Source: Euperipatoides rowelli
Lineage: Eukaryota > Onychophora > Udeonychophora > Euonychophora > Peripatopsidae
DNA length: 12,506 bases
NCBI GenBank assembly: GCA_003024985.2
Contig: PXIH01S0007205.1
Strand: one strand, 5' to 3'
A model generated the notes under the pieces. It did no database searches and had not been told where the DNA came from. It was given only the letters and a program-made list of their open reading frames with translations. This document shows, in pieces, positions 1 through 7,563 of this stretch (positions are counted from its first letter, which is position 1; every line of letters begins with the position of its first letter). The translations under genes and the position numbers were made by a program.

Positions 1-93
1 CTCATACGATAATCTACCAATACCTAATATTAGCTTAGTAGCCCTTCTCTGTACTTTCTCCAATAAATCTATATCTTTCCTATAATATGGAGA
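1..93 (-). pseudogene. LINE (CR1/Jockey-like) reverse transcriptase C-terminal fragment
   Basis: Read on the minus strand, positions 93 to 1 are an open frame of 31 codons containing SPYYRKDIDLLEK followed by VQRRATK and GRLSYE. This matches the well-known thumb/C-terminal block of CR1- and Jockey-type non-LTR reverse transcriptases, where W-SPYY-KDI-LLE-VQRRATK precedes a G-LSYEERL segment. The codon just upstream (94-96) is TAG where the family normally has Trp, so either a nonsense change or the junction with the next element lies there. The fragment continues off the left edge. It is too short to assign a clade firmly; a related non-LTR family is the main alternative. The protein would have been the enzyme for target-primed reverse transcription. 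Confidence 0.8.
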
Positions 94-96
94 CTA

Positions 97-366
97 AAAA
101 GATTTCAGTTAAGGAAAAGAATTAAAAAAAATGACGAAAGTGTCACAGAATTTGCAGCTGCACTTAGGCATTTAAGCATTAATTGCCAACTAGGAGACCA
201 ATTTATCTTTAGATTGAAGGATGAAAGCACACAAAAAAGACTAGTGTTGAAAAAATATAATGTTAACTTCGACACTTTAGTACAAATCGCCTTAGGAGCG
301 GAGATGTCAAACAAAACCGCATCAGTAATAAAATTAATAAAAACTTACCTTTTGAAATGCAAGTAA
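97..366 (+). pseudogene. gag: gag C-terminal half (retrotransposon gag domain), element 1
   Basis: Frame 1 is open from 97 to the TAA at 364-366. It carries the typical end of the retrotransposon gag domain: an ESVTEFAAALRHLS stretch (the family's ES-AEF---LR-L motif), a Gly-Asp and Arg-Leu-Lys-Asp-Glu segment followed by QKRL, and a closing ALGAEM helix like the family's IAL-ME. Gag would form the particle that packages the element RNA. The N-terminal half, with the conserved W-Y---L segment, is absent because homology begins at the LINE junction. The frame then shifts before the zinc knuckles, which are in frame 3. Assignment rests on motif order and on the zinc knuckles and protease that follow. 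Confidence 0.8.
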
Positions 367-398
367 TTAAAAAGTTTAATTAAACTAAATTTTCTCAA

Positions 399-1082
399 AG
401 CAGACATTGCGGTGAAAAACATAATGCGAAATATTGAAAATTTAAAAACGCAATGTGCTACAATTGTAATAAACAAGGCCATATAAAAACAAATTGCAGA
501 CTAAAGGATAAAAGTATTAAAAATAATTTTAAAAAGGATTCAGAAACAGATGATAATTTTGAAGGTTTATTAATAAATACTAGCCTTACTATTAACAGTA
601 TGGAAAAGTCAACAAAAGCAATTAATATTTTAATAAAAATCAATGGAATAAAGGTTGAATTCAAACTGGATACCGGTGCTGCAGTAAGCATCATCCCAAG
701 GAAAACCTTCCAAAAACTGTGACCAAATAGGAAATTAAATCCTACTAAATTAATTCTTTGTGCTTTTGATCACATAATCAAACCACTAGGGAAATGTACT
801 GTAAAATTTCAGTTTAATGGAAAACAGGCAGAAAATCTAGACTTGAATGTAACAGAAAATGGAATTTCAAATCTTCTAGGTCACAATTGGTTTAAAGCCT
901 TAGGAATTAGACAAAATATATTTAATATTGAAAAACCAATTAATGAAATTTCAGAATATAGCACAGATCTTAATTTATTATTAAATAAATTTAGTAAATT
1001 ATTTAGTGAAGATCTAGGGTGNATAAAAAACCATATAGGAAAAATTTATTTAAAAGAAAAATCAGTGCCAAATTTTTTAAGC
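399..1082 (+). pseudogene. gag zinc knuckles and aspartic protease, element 1
   Basis: Frame 3. A first CCHC knuckle at 399-437 is broken: the first Cys reads Ser (AGC, 399-401) and the last Cys reads TGA (435-437). The second, at 456-497, is intact as CYNCNKQGHIKTNC. After a Lys-rich linker comes the retroviral-type protease, with LDTGA (active-site D-T-G at 669-677) and IIP following, so the catalytic triplet is preserved. A TGA at 720-722 sits where Trp is expected; beyond it the same frame stays open from 723 through LLGHNWF (about 873-893), the family's LLG--WL flap-end motif, and on to the RT connection. Homology leaves this frame near 1080, where one base appears to be missing, and resumes in frame 2. 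An ambiguous base lies at 1022. Confidence 0.87.
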
Positions 1083-1084
1083 AT

Positions 1085-1790
1085 AGACCGGTCCCATTCA
1101 CCTAATTACCAAATATTGAAAAAGAGCTAGAAAAACTAGAAAAGCAAGGGATTCTAACCCCTACAAAACATTCAGATTGGGCTGCACCCATTGTACCAAT
1201 ACCAAAAAAAAATGGTGATTTAAGAATTTGTGATGACTATAAAGTTGGCCTTAATCAAAATTTAATTGTAGATATTAACCCACTCCCAGTGATAAAGGAT
1301 CTACTAAGTAAATTAGCCAGTGTTAAAAAAAATTTCAAAATTGGATTTAGCACAGGTTTATCAACTGCTACCAATGGAAGCAAGTGACTCAAAAATTCTT
1401 ACCATTAACACTCACAAAGGGTTATTTAAGGTTAACATGATACCTTTTGGGATAGCCTCAGCCCCAGCAATCTTTCAAAAACTTATGGATAAAATCTAAG
1501 CTAATATACCCAATGTTATATGTTACTTGGATGACATCCTGATTGCTAGCAAAAATATTGTCAATGCCTAAAGGACTTGCAGCTAATTTTGAAACATTAA
1601 CAGAGGCATCAAATTAAACTTGAATTCTTAACAAAAAGAAGTGGAATACCTCCCACACATAATTAGCAATGCGGGAATATTCCCATCATACCATAAAATC
1701 AAAGCCATATTAAATGCACCCATACCACAAAATATCGATCAACTTTGTTCATTCTTAGGATTAGTAAGTTACTACAGATAATTTATTACA
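1085..1790 (+). pseudogene. pol: Reverse transcriptase domain, element 1
   Basis: The RT begins in frame 2 with RPVPF (a TAA follows at 1103-1105), then ELEKLEKQGI and WAAPIVPIPKKNGDLRIC, the standard fingers motifs of Ty3/gypsy RT. Near 1355-1362 one extra T moves the homology to frame 3. There, IPFGIASAPAIFQ (from about 1440) and YLDDILIAS (1524-1550) are present; the two Asp of YLDD (1530-1535) are intact. Stops at 1497-1499, near 1570 and in the following segment break the frame. The connection segment carries KEVEYL, and a Leu-Gly-Leu-Val-Ser-Tyr-Tyr-Arg stretch near 1758-1780, where the next residue reads TAA. The domain would copy element RNA into DNA. It cannot make a full enzyme here. 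Confidence 0.93.
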
Positions 1791-2331
1791 AACTTGTCAA
1801 ATAAAACAAACAATCTTAACAAACAGCTATGCAAAAATACGAAATGGGAATGGAACAAAAATAATGCAAATGAATTTGAATTACTCAAACATGAAATAAC
1901 TTCAAAAATCTTAACACACTCTGATCCAGAACTAGACTTAGTGGTGGCAGTAGATGCTTCTCCATGGGGGGGGGGGGGTACGGGCAGTACTTTCACACCA
2001 ATATAGTGACAGTACACAAAGTCCAATCATGTTTGCCTACCGTATACTTACAAATGTAGGAAAAAAATATGCACAACTGGACAAAGAAGCCTTGGCAAAT
2101 ATATTTTGAGTTAAAAAGTTCTATAAGTTCCTTTACAGATGAAAATTCATTCTAATTACTGATCACAAGCCGTTAACTTGAATTTTTGCCATAGATAAGG
2201 AAATTCCAAGCCTAGCCACAAGTAGGCTACAATGTTGGGCCGTTATACTAAGTGCATACACTTATGATCTACAATATCGCCCATCAAAGGAAAATGTAGT
2301 GGCAGATGCATTGTCANGCTTACCAATTTAG
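1791..2331 (+). pseudogene. pol: RNase H domain, element 1
   Basis: Frame 3 first carries KWEWN and NEFELLKHE, the pre-RNase H segment of gypsy pol, then LVVAVDASPWG, whose Asp is the first RNase H catalytic residue. A 13-base G run at 1966-1978 follows immediately, and homology continues in frame 1 with VLSHQYSD, FAYRIL, KKYAQLDKEAL, ILITDHKPLT and YRPSKENVVADALS. The last of these is the conserved end of the domain, with an ambiguous base at 2317. In-frame stops are TGA at 2107-2109, 2152-2154 and 2179-2181 and TAG at 2329-2331. The domain would remove RNA from the RNA/DNA hybrid. Order and wording leave little doubt about its identity, and the frame change plus stops show that it is dead. 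Confidence 0.9.
1966..1978 (+). repeat. 13-base G homopolymer inside the RNase H coding region
   Basis: Thirteen G in a row directly follow the ATG of a Trp codon context and replace the usual Gly-Val-Gly-Ala segment after the first RNase H Asp. The reading frame changes from 3 to 1 across the run. This is consistent with slippage expansion after inactivation, but a sequencing or assembly error in a homopolymer would look the same. Confidence 0.9.
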
Positions 2332-2339
2332 CATGAAGC

Positions 2340-3641
2340 TTGTTCAGAAGATGGAAAAAAAACAAAAATGTGCTAAGCATACAGTTAATCGATAGTTTTC
2401 CTTGGTCTGCTAAGGATAGAGCACTCGTAACAGAAAAGGATACAACCCTCAGTAAAATAGTAGAATTCTTAAAGAATGAATGGCCCAAAAATCCAGATAT
2501 GATCCCAAAAAACTTCAAACTGAAAATGGAACAACTATCATTAAGTGAAGGATGCATATTATGGGGACTAAGGGTCATATTTCCAAAAGATTTACAAAAA
2601 GTTATATAATGTCACATAGACATGGTAAAAATGAAACTCTTTGCTAGAACCTTATATTGGTGGCCAGAAATGAATAAGTAAATAGAAAACATCACCAAGG
2701 AATGCTGTGTATGCCAACTATAAGCAAAGGACCCATATAAGTTACTTGTCATCACTGGATCAGACCTGAGGCACCATGTCACAGACTCTATATCAATCTC
2801 ATGGGCCCTCATGCAAACAAAATGTTTATGGTCACATAGACTCATTTTCCAAATGGCCGGAAGTAAAGATCTTAAAAGGAATAGACTCTGAAACAATACT
2901 ACTGACCCTGGAAGAATACTTTAATAGGTTGGGATACCCTAAACAAATAGTATCTGATAAGGGGGAACAATTTACTTCAAGCAACTTTGAAAAGTACTGC
3001 AAAAACAGAGGAATCATCCACATCAAATCACCCCTGTATCACCCAGCCTCTAATGGGCAAGTAGAACAGTTTGTTGACTCCTTAAACACATTCTTGAACA
3101 AAATCGAAGAAGAAGAAGGAGGAGTATCCCTGCAGTTGCAAATAAATTAAATACTATTTAAATAACACTTGACTCCTCATGCATTTTAAAACTAACACCA
3201 GCAAAGATGCTTCTAGGCAGGAACATACGTTCTAGATTACAAAGACTTAACACGCTACCATTGTAGTGGCATAAGGACAAATTTAAGGTGGGACAGCTCA
3301 TGTTGGTAAAGTCCTTCTATCATGTTGAGAGGCCCATGCTGGACTAAAGGCATAATTAAAGATATAGCCTACTCTCTCCAGTAACCTTTACAGTCACTTT
3401 TGGAAATGGACAAGTTGATAAAAGCCATTAGAACCAACTATGCCCCTGCTACTTAAATAAGGAAGGCGCATATAAACAAGCAGACTGTCATACCAATTGG
3501 AGCCATCTGCAGACAGAGACATTTGAAAGACAACACCCAATTCAACAACCAGTATCACCAGAGCAACTATATCTGGAACCATCGGAAGCACCAAGATACC
3601 CACGCAGATTGACCAGACCCCTTGATAGGTACCAACTTTAA
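2340..3641 (+). pseudogene. pol: Integrase with C-terminal tail, element 1
   Basis: A spacer open in frame 3 (2340-2606) leads into the HHCC zinc domain: CHIDMVKMK, WWPEMNK, then ECCVC with CxxC at 2703-2714. The first His of the pair is not visible and a TAA lies at 2607-2609. The core follows: RLYINLMGP in frame 2, then DSFSKWPEV, IVSDKGEQFTSS and YHPASNGQVEQF in frame 1. Catalytic positions are Asn at 2795-2797 (Asp expected), Asp at 2956-2958 and Glu at 3064-3066, with 35 residues between the last two as in D,D35E enzymes. Past TAA 3148-3150, frame 3 continues with GRNIRSRLQRL, KVGQLMLVKS and a His-x-Asn-Gln-Leu motif, and ends with RYPRRLTRP and TAA at 3639-3641. The enzyme would have inserted the element DNA into chromosomes. 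Confidence 0.92.
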
Positions 3642-3654
3642 AGGACAGGATAAT

Positions 3655-3890
3655 TGTAGTATATTAATTACATATAGTAATTATACACAGCCAAACTAAT
3701 ATAATATACTGTATATATGCCATGTGCAAAATAATATATTGTGTGCATGCAATAGAATATTAGATTGTTGTTTTGTTCTATTACTAAGCTAGGAGAGCTA
3801 ATATGGCTATCCGTGGTTTAATAAATATCCTAGTTCCTATAAGCTTGTGATGATCATTTGAGAGATCCCACAGACACACAGGATATAACA
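3655..3890 (+). repeat. Candidate 3' LTR of element 1
   Basis: About 236 bases begin TGTAGT, 13 bases after the last pol stop codon, and end ATAACA, giving the TGT...ACA ends expected of an LTR. A purine-rich stretch at 3640-3650 could be the polypurine tract, though a C interrupts it. A TATATAT stands at 3712-3718 and an AATAAA at 3820-3825, in the right order for promoter and polyadenylation signal. The size suits small invertebrate gypsy elements. No second copy exists in the window, so the boundaries rest on position and end sequence only. Confidence 0.55.
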
Positions 3891-3894
3891 AAAA

Positions 3895-4121
3895 TGTTTG
3901 TAAGTTTGATGAGGCTTTGGATTATGTATTTTGTGTAGTAATTCAATTTTGAAGTTTCAACATTTCATGACCTAAGTACTGTATTCCATGCTGGCCATAC
4001 AGCACTTCAAATAGTTTAAAATGTTTGTTTTCTTATCAAACTCATAACATCTGTATACTGTTGTATGTATAATCTTTTGATCGATAGTATATGGATATTG
4101 ATTGACATACAGATACAACAT
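3895..4121 (-). repeat. Possible 3' LTR of element 2 (minus strand)
   Basis: Read on the minus strand, a G-rich purine tract (4125-4137, AGTAGGGGG then TAATAATTA) precedes TGTTGTATC at 4121, and the sequence runs to ACAAACA at 3895, again TGT...ACA. The length, about 227 bases, is close to that of the LTR next door. I see no AATAAA and no second copy, and the two candidate LTRs are not obviously alike. This is a weak positional call. If it is wrong, this stretch is simply unassigned AT-rich DNA. Confidence 0.3.
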
Positions 4122-4234
4122 AATTATTACCCCCTACTTAATGAAGAAGACGATTAGATGGTCACAAGTTTTACTGTTTGAAGTCAAGTACCATAAAGAT
4201 CTTTATGGGATCCAACCTATTTGTTCTTGTTTTT

Positions 4235-5060
4235 ATCCAATGGGTGACATTATTACTAATTGGTTGGTAGGGAATAGCGGTCTTGTGATTGAACAGAAAT
4301 TTGAGTGGTAGTGGGCCATCTTTTATGTTCACTTTAGTGGCTGGTAGTATGAAGGATGACTAAGTTGGTACTACTCATTCTACCCAGTTAACAATTGTTG
4401 TCCTACTATGTAATTCACCTTAAATGTTACTTTTGGTATGCTAAGTAAAGGGTTACGGTCTTTAGTCTAGTCCGCACTTCTTGGCTTAAAAATATTGAGG
4501 CTCGGGTTTGTTTTAGCCTGGTGTGTGGTATAGTTTTATATCTAAATAATAGTTACTTAATTTAAATTTATATTGGAATATGGTTATCTATATTATTTTT
4601 GGAAATGTTTTTGTGATATCTACAAAACATTCCTCTTATTCGGTTGTGGCGGGGTGGTAGGGTAAGAATTTGTGTGTCTAATTCCTCGATTTTTGCAAAA
4701 GGTTTCTAATCAGGTGGAAGTGAATTGAGCACCATTGTTTTAAACTAATTGCTCGGGGTATTTATACCACACAAAATATTTATTTAGTATTAACATTATG
4801 GATTTACTTACTATTTTAATTTTAGGCAATAGCTGTCCACCATAACTAGAAACATTATTCCCATTAATATGTATGTTACAGTTTACATCTGTATTATTTG
4901 CAAGCTATCTGTTCAATTTCATTGTCGATCTTAGGCCACCAACATAGAGATATTGCCAATAATTTCATTCTGATTACTCCTGTGTGACAATGATGTAATT
5001 CTTTTAGGACAGATGCTCTTAAAGATCTAGAAATGATTAATCTGAGCCCTCATTTTTATT
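4235..5060 (-). pseudogene. pol: Integrase remnant, element 2
   Basis: From the right, the zinc domain shows LHHCHTGVIRMK (about 5005-4970), WWPKIDNEIEQIACK with WWP at 4941-4933, and one Cys near 4900. The text then jumps to MGIMFLVMVDSY (4852-4829 for FLVMVDSY), so about 25 residues that normally hold the first catalytic Asp are missing. The next motif reads stop-Asn-Asn-Gly-Ala-Gln-Phe-Thr-Ser: the second catalytic Asp position (4739-4737) is Asn and the residue before it is TAA. CKNRGIRHT follows at about 4697-4671, then a degraded Glu region, an RTRL segment near 4470, and a C-terminal stretch ending around YQPIS (4270-4257). The order and several exact motifs identify it. At least two catalytic positions are lost. 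Confidence 0.85.
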
Positions 5061-5189
5061 TAAATTATGGAAAAAATTTTCTGTAGCTTTGTATTTAAGG
5101 CAACCATTGTGAATATAATTAATTATAATGGTAATTTCAGTTCTTTTCAATAGCAATATCGTGGCTAGAACAAGGAAAATTTCAAATTT

Positions 5190-5600
5190 TATCTATAGCT
5201 TAATATGTTTTCTACCTCTTCACATGGAGAAGTTTGACCTTTAATTGGCAGTCTGAACAGGGCATAAGCATTGGAATTCTCTTTAGAGTGTCTGCATCTT
5301 ATATTATATGAATAGGCTGCTAGCATAAATGACCAGCACTGTAACATTGTAGTGGCAATTGTAGGAAATTCTTTATCAGAGTTAAAGATTATTATGAGAT
5401 GTTTATGGTTATAAGAATAAAGTTCTGACCAAAAATGAATTCATGGTATTTCTTTTTCTTTTACTGCCTTTTTTATTATTTCAAACTCATTAACATAGCA
5501 TACCACCATTCTCTGTGCATTTTTACACAATAGTTTATTTAAATGTGTTACCTTAGTGGCTAAATATAGTATAAATTTCCTATAATACCCAATAAGTCCA
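5190..5600 (-). pseudogene. pol: RT connection and deleted RNase H, element 2
   Basis: The minus strand reads FLGLIGYYRKF (about 5606-5574), then LNKLLCKN and NEFEIIKKAVK (to about 5463), matching the pre-RNase H segment of element 1. Directly after this comes a KKYHEFIFGQNF-like stretch (about 5460-5420), which in element 1 lies roughly 200 bases further on. The segment with the first RNase H Asp (VDAS in element 1) and the KEAL helix is therefore absent. Downstream, FNSDKEFPTIA, LAAYSYNI and RHSKENSNA with FRLP (to about 5235) are the conserved RNase H end. The lost part is the catalytic core, so the deletion is inactivating on its own. Confidence 0.82.
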
Positions 5601-6130
5601 AGGAATGATATCAGCTTATATCTTGGATGGAGAAATATTATACTTTATCTCATTGAAATTTGCATTTCTCCAAGTTTAATATTACTTCTGTCTCTTGTAT
5701 GGCTTTGAAGACAATAGCTAAACTCAATGTCCATACTTGTTATAAGTATATCATCCAACTAACAGACCACACTATTTATTCCTACAATATAGTGTCATGA
5801 TCCCTTGTAAAATAGCTGGGGCAGAAGAGATGCCAAAAGGGAGATGACTTATCATGAATAGTCCTTTATGAATAGTTGTTGTTGATGTTGGTAAGCCTGT
5901 GTTAAGTCTAATTTGTACAACATTTTCTCACTTGCTAATTTTTGCAAGAATAACATCTATAACTGGCAAGAGTTATTGATCAGCTTTTAAATTTTGGTCT
6001 AGTCCAACTTTGTAATCTCCATAAATTCTCAAAGTAAAATTTTCCTTTAAAATAGGCACTATAGGTGAAGCCCATTTAGAAAATTTTGTAAGAATAATGA
6101 TTTATTGATTTGTAATTTGTTTTAAAAATT
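5600..6130 (-). pseudogene. pol: Reverse transcriptase remnant, element 2
   Basis: On the minus strand, KWASPIVPILK (about 6080-6045), LRIYGDYKVGLDQNL, LLPVIDVILAKI, THKGLF-like text, LPFGISSAPAI (PFG at 5840-5832) and LDDILIT are visible, the standard order of Ty3/gypsy RT motifs. The catalytic block reads stop-LDD: the Tyr of YLDD is TAG (5761-5759) while both Asp (5755-5750) remain. About ten residues before the THKGLF motif are missing. Several frame changes and stops interrupt the domain. An ambiguous base lies at 6155. The identity is secure from the motifs, and no active enzyme could be made. Confidence 0.9.
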
Positions 6131-6439
6131 TTTGACACTCCATCTTTTTTTTTANAAATGAATTACCTTCAACCCTTATTTGCAGCTCAATTCAGAGGAA
6201 ACAATTTCTTAAAATTTTGTAACAATAGTCTATGCCTAACATCAATATTGTCATGAAATTAATTTCATGTAGAATGTTTGTAGATAATCCCAAAAAATGG
6301 AACCAGGCTCATCCCAATAAAGCAGTTAATCTTTTTTTGTTGTTATAAAAATTCTTAGTCTTTAGCTACATGTTTATTAAATTTAAAATTACTTTACACA
6401 CTGCTAGTGGCTTAATTATGTGATAAAATGCAGGTAATA

Positions 6440-6620
6440 TTATCAGTGTTCTACTAAGCTCCAAATTTGACCATATACTTTTTCAAATTAAGCTTGGCAT
6501 AATCGAGATGGTGGCATCCATATCCAGCTCAAATGGAATAAGTTTTCAATCTACAAAAAGTTTTGTAATTATTGTGTTGTATTTTCTACCTGGTTAACAG
6601 CTGTATAAAAATTTTATTAT
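6440..6620 (-). pseudogene. Aspartic protease remnant, element 2
   Basis: The minus strand reads IPFELDMDATISIMPSLI at about 6545-6492. The frame context (PFELD before, ISIMP after) is that of the gypsy protease active site FELDTGA-ISIMP. The triplet expected to be D-T-G reads D-M-D (6524-6516), so both the Thr and the Gly are replaced and the enzyme could not work. Its position between the zinc knuckles and RT agrees with this reading. Confidence 0.72.
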
Positions 6621-6699
6621 ATTATTCTGTTTCTTATTCAAAGGTGAAACTAAACACACATTTTGAGCTTGTCTTTATTTTGAACTAATTTTGTTTTTC

Positions 6700-7440
6700 A
6701 AAATGACAAATTGTTTTTATGTGACCCTTGTGTTTGCAAAAGTGGCCAATAGCATCTTTAGATTTACAGTTTTAAAATTATGTTGTGCTGCACATTGTTC
6801 ACAAGCTTGTTTATTTCTTTGAGAGTCAACATTAGGCTTGGTTTTTGAAATAAAACTTTTTTTAATGCATAGTGTCACTAATGATTATTTTATCACTTTG
6901 TAAAACTTCTGTTCTTTTATTATTAACTTCCATGGCTGTGGCTAATTGCACTAAGTGATTAAATAGAATTTCATCTTTTTCCATCATCAATCACTTTTTG
7001 ATTGAAGCATCTTTGATTCAAAAAAAAAAAAGTTATTTGACATGAAGAATTTACGTTATTGTATAATTCACATTATTAATATAAATCGTTCTTAACTCAT
7101 TAGCAAACTCTATACTGATTCATGTTCAAGTTGTATAAGCTTACATAGTTTGAATTGCTCAACTTTAGCTAAAGGTTTGGGTGAGTAGTGTTGTTCTAGA
7201 ACAGCAAATATTTCATCTAAGTTAATGTATTCCAGATTTACTGGTGCTAAAATATCACAAAGCAAGTTAAAAGATGAATCGCCTATTACAGTTAATACTT
7301 TAGCTAATCTTAAGTTTTTTGCTGATTTGTTGGCATAAAGAAAACACTTGAGTTGCTGTGTGTACCAATTATGGTTTGTTTGGGATGATTAAAACTTTCT
7401 ATTCTACATTTGAAGGTATTTCTATATCAAATTTTAAACG
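6700..7440 (-). pseudogene. gag: gag with zinc knuckles, element 2
   Basis: The minus strand is open from about 7380 to the TAG at 7112-7110 and reads NWYTQQLKCFL (Trp at 7367-7365), AKVLTVIGDSSFNLL, LCDILAPVN, then VLEQHYSPKPLAKVEQFK. These are the conserved Trp-Tyr, LT-IG---F-LL, P and hySPKP---ERFK features of K02A2.6-type gag. After the stop, homology continues in other frames: IEFANELRTI, then FNHLVQLATAME and KRTEVL. A pair of knuckles follows: the first begins CEQC (6803-6792) with one base missing near its last Cys, and the second reads GHFCKHKGHIKTIC (6747-6706) with its first Cys changed to Gly. A 12-base A run (plus strand, 7020-7031) interrupts the frame. Confidence 0.85.
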
Positions 7441-7563
7441 TATTTTCTCCTTTTCAATATTAATTAATTATTTAAATTTTTTTAATAGCCCTTCTATTTG
7501 TTAAATTTGTATGAAATGTCGTAACCACTGAATATATGCATTCACTAGTTTATTTGCATTGAA

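Larger units (their letters stand above)
97..3890 (+). mobile_element. Ty3/gypsy LTR retrotransposon, 5'-truncated and decayed (element 1)
   Basis: Domains occur in canonical Ty3/gypsy order on the plus strand: gag (97-366), zinc knuckles (399-497), protease with DTG (669-677), reverse transcriptase with YLDD (1524-1535), RNase H (about 1935-2325), integrase with CxxC, D and E (2614-3066), a C-terminal tail ending at 3641, and a candidate 3' LTR. RT before RNase H before integrase excludes Ty1/copia. Wording in gag, RT and integrase resembles the K02A2.6-like/Mag group common in invertebrates. The element starts inside gag with no 5' LTR or primer-binding site, and carries about eight frame changes and more than ten in-frame stops, so it is not autonomous. 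The elements here are genomic relics; I see no envelope gene. Confidence 0.93.
4125..7450 (-). mobile_element. Ty3/gypsy LTR retrotransposon, heavily decayed (element 2)
   Basis: On the minus strand, reading from high to low coordinates, the window shows gag (7380-6870), zinc knuckles (6803-6706), a protease remnant (about 6620-6440), reverse transcriptase (about 6130-5600), a deleted RNase H (5600-5190) and integrase (5060-4235). This is canonical Ty3/gypsy order and the wording is K02A2.6-like, as in element 1, but the two are clearly different copies or subfamilies. Compared with element 1, more stops, frame changes and internal deletions are present, so this copy is probably older or evolved faster after insertion. 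Neither LTR is secure. No envelope gene is seen. The product would have been a Gag-Pol replication machinery, now inactive. Confidence 0.9.

Noticed and set aside
105-314. Minus-strand open stretch of 69 codons
   Set aside because: It lies antisense to the recognisable gag of element 1 and has no family resemblance.
458-694. Minus-strand open stretch of 78 codons over the protease
   Set aside because: It is a shadow of the plus-strand zinc-knuckle and protease frame.
2612-3026. Two minus-strand open stretches over the integrase
   Set aside because: The plus strand carries exact integrase motifs here; the antisense frames have none.
3655-4121. One LTR shared by both elements as an inverted pair
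   Set aside because: The two candidate LTR segments do not align with each other in either orientation by eye.
4102-4311. Plus-strand open stretch of 69 codons
   Set aside because: It overlaps the minus-strand end of element 2 integrase and matches no family.
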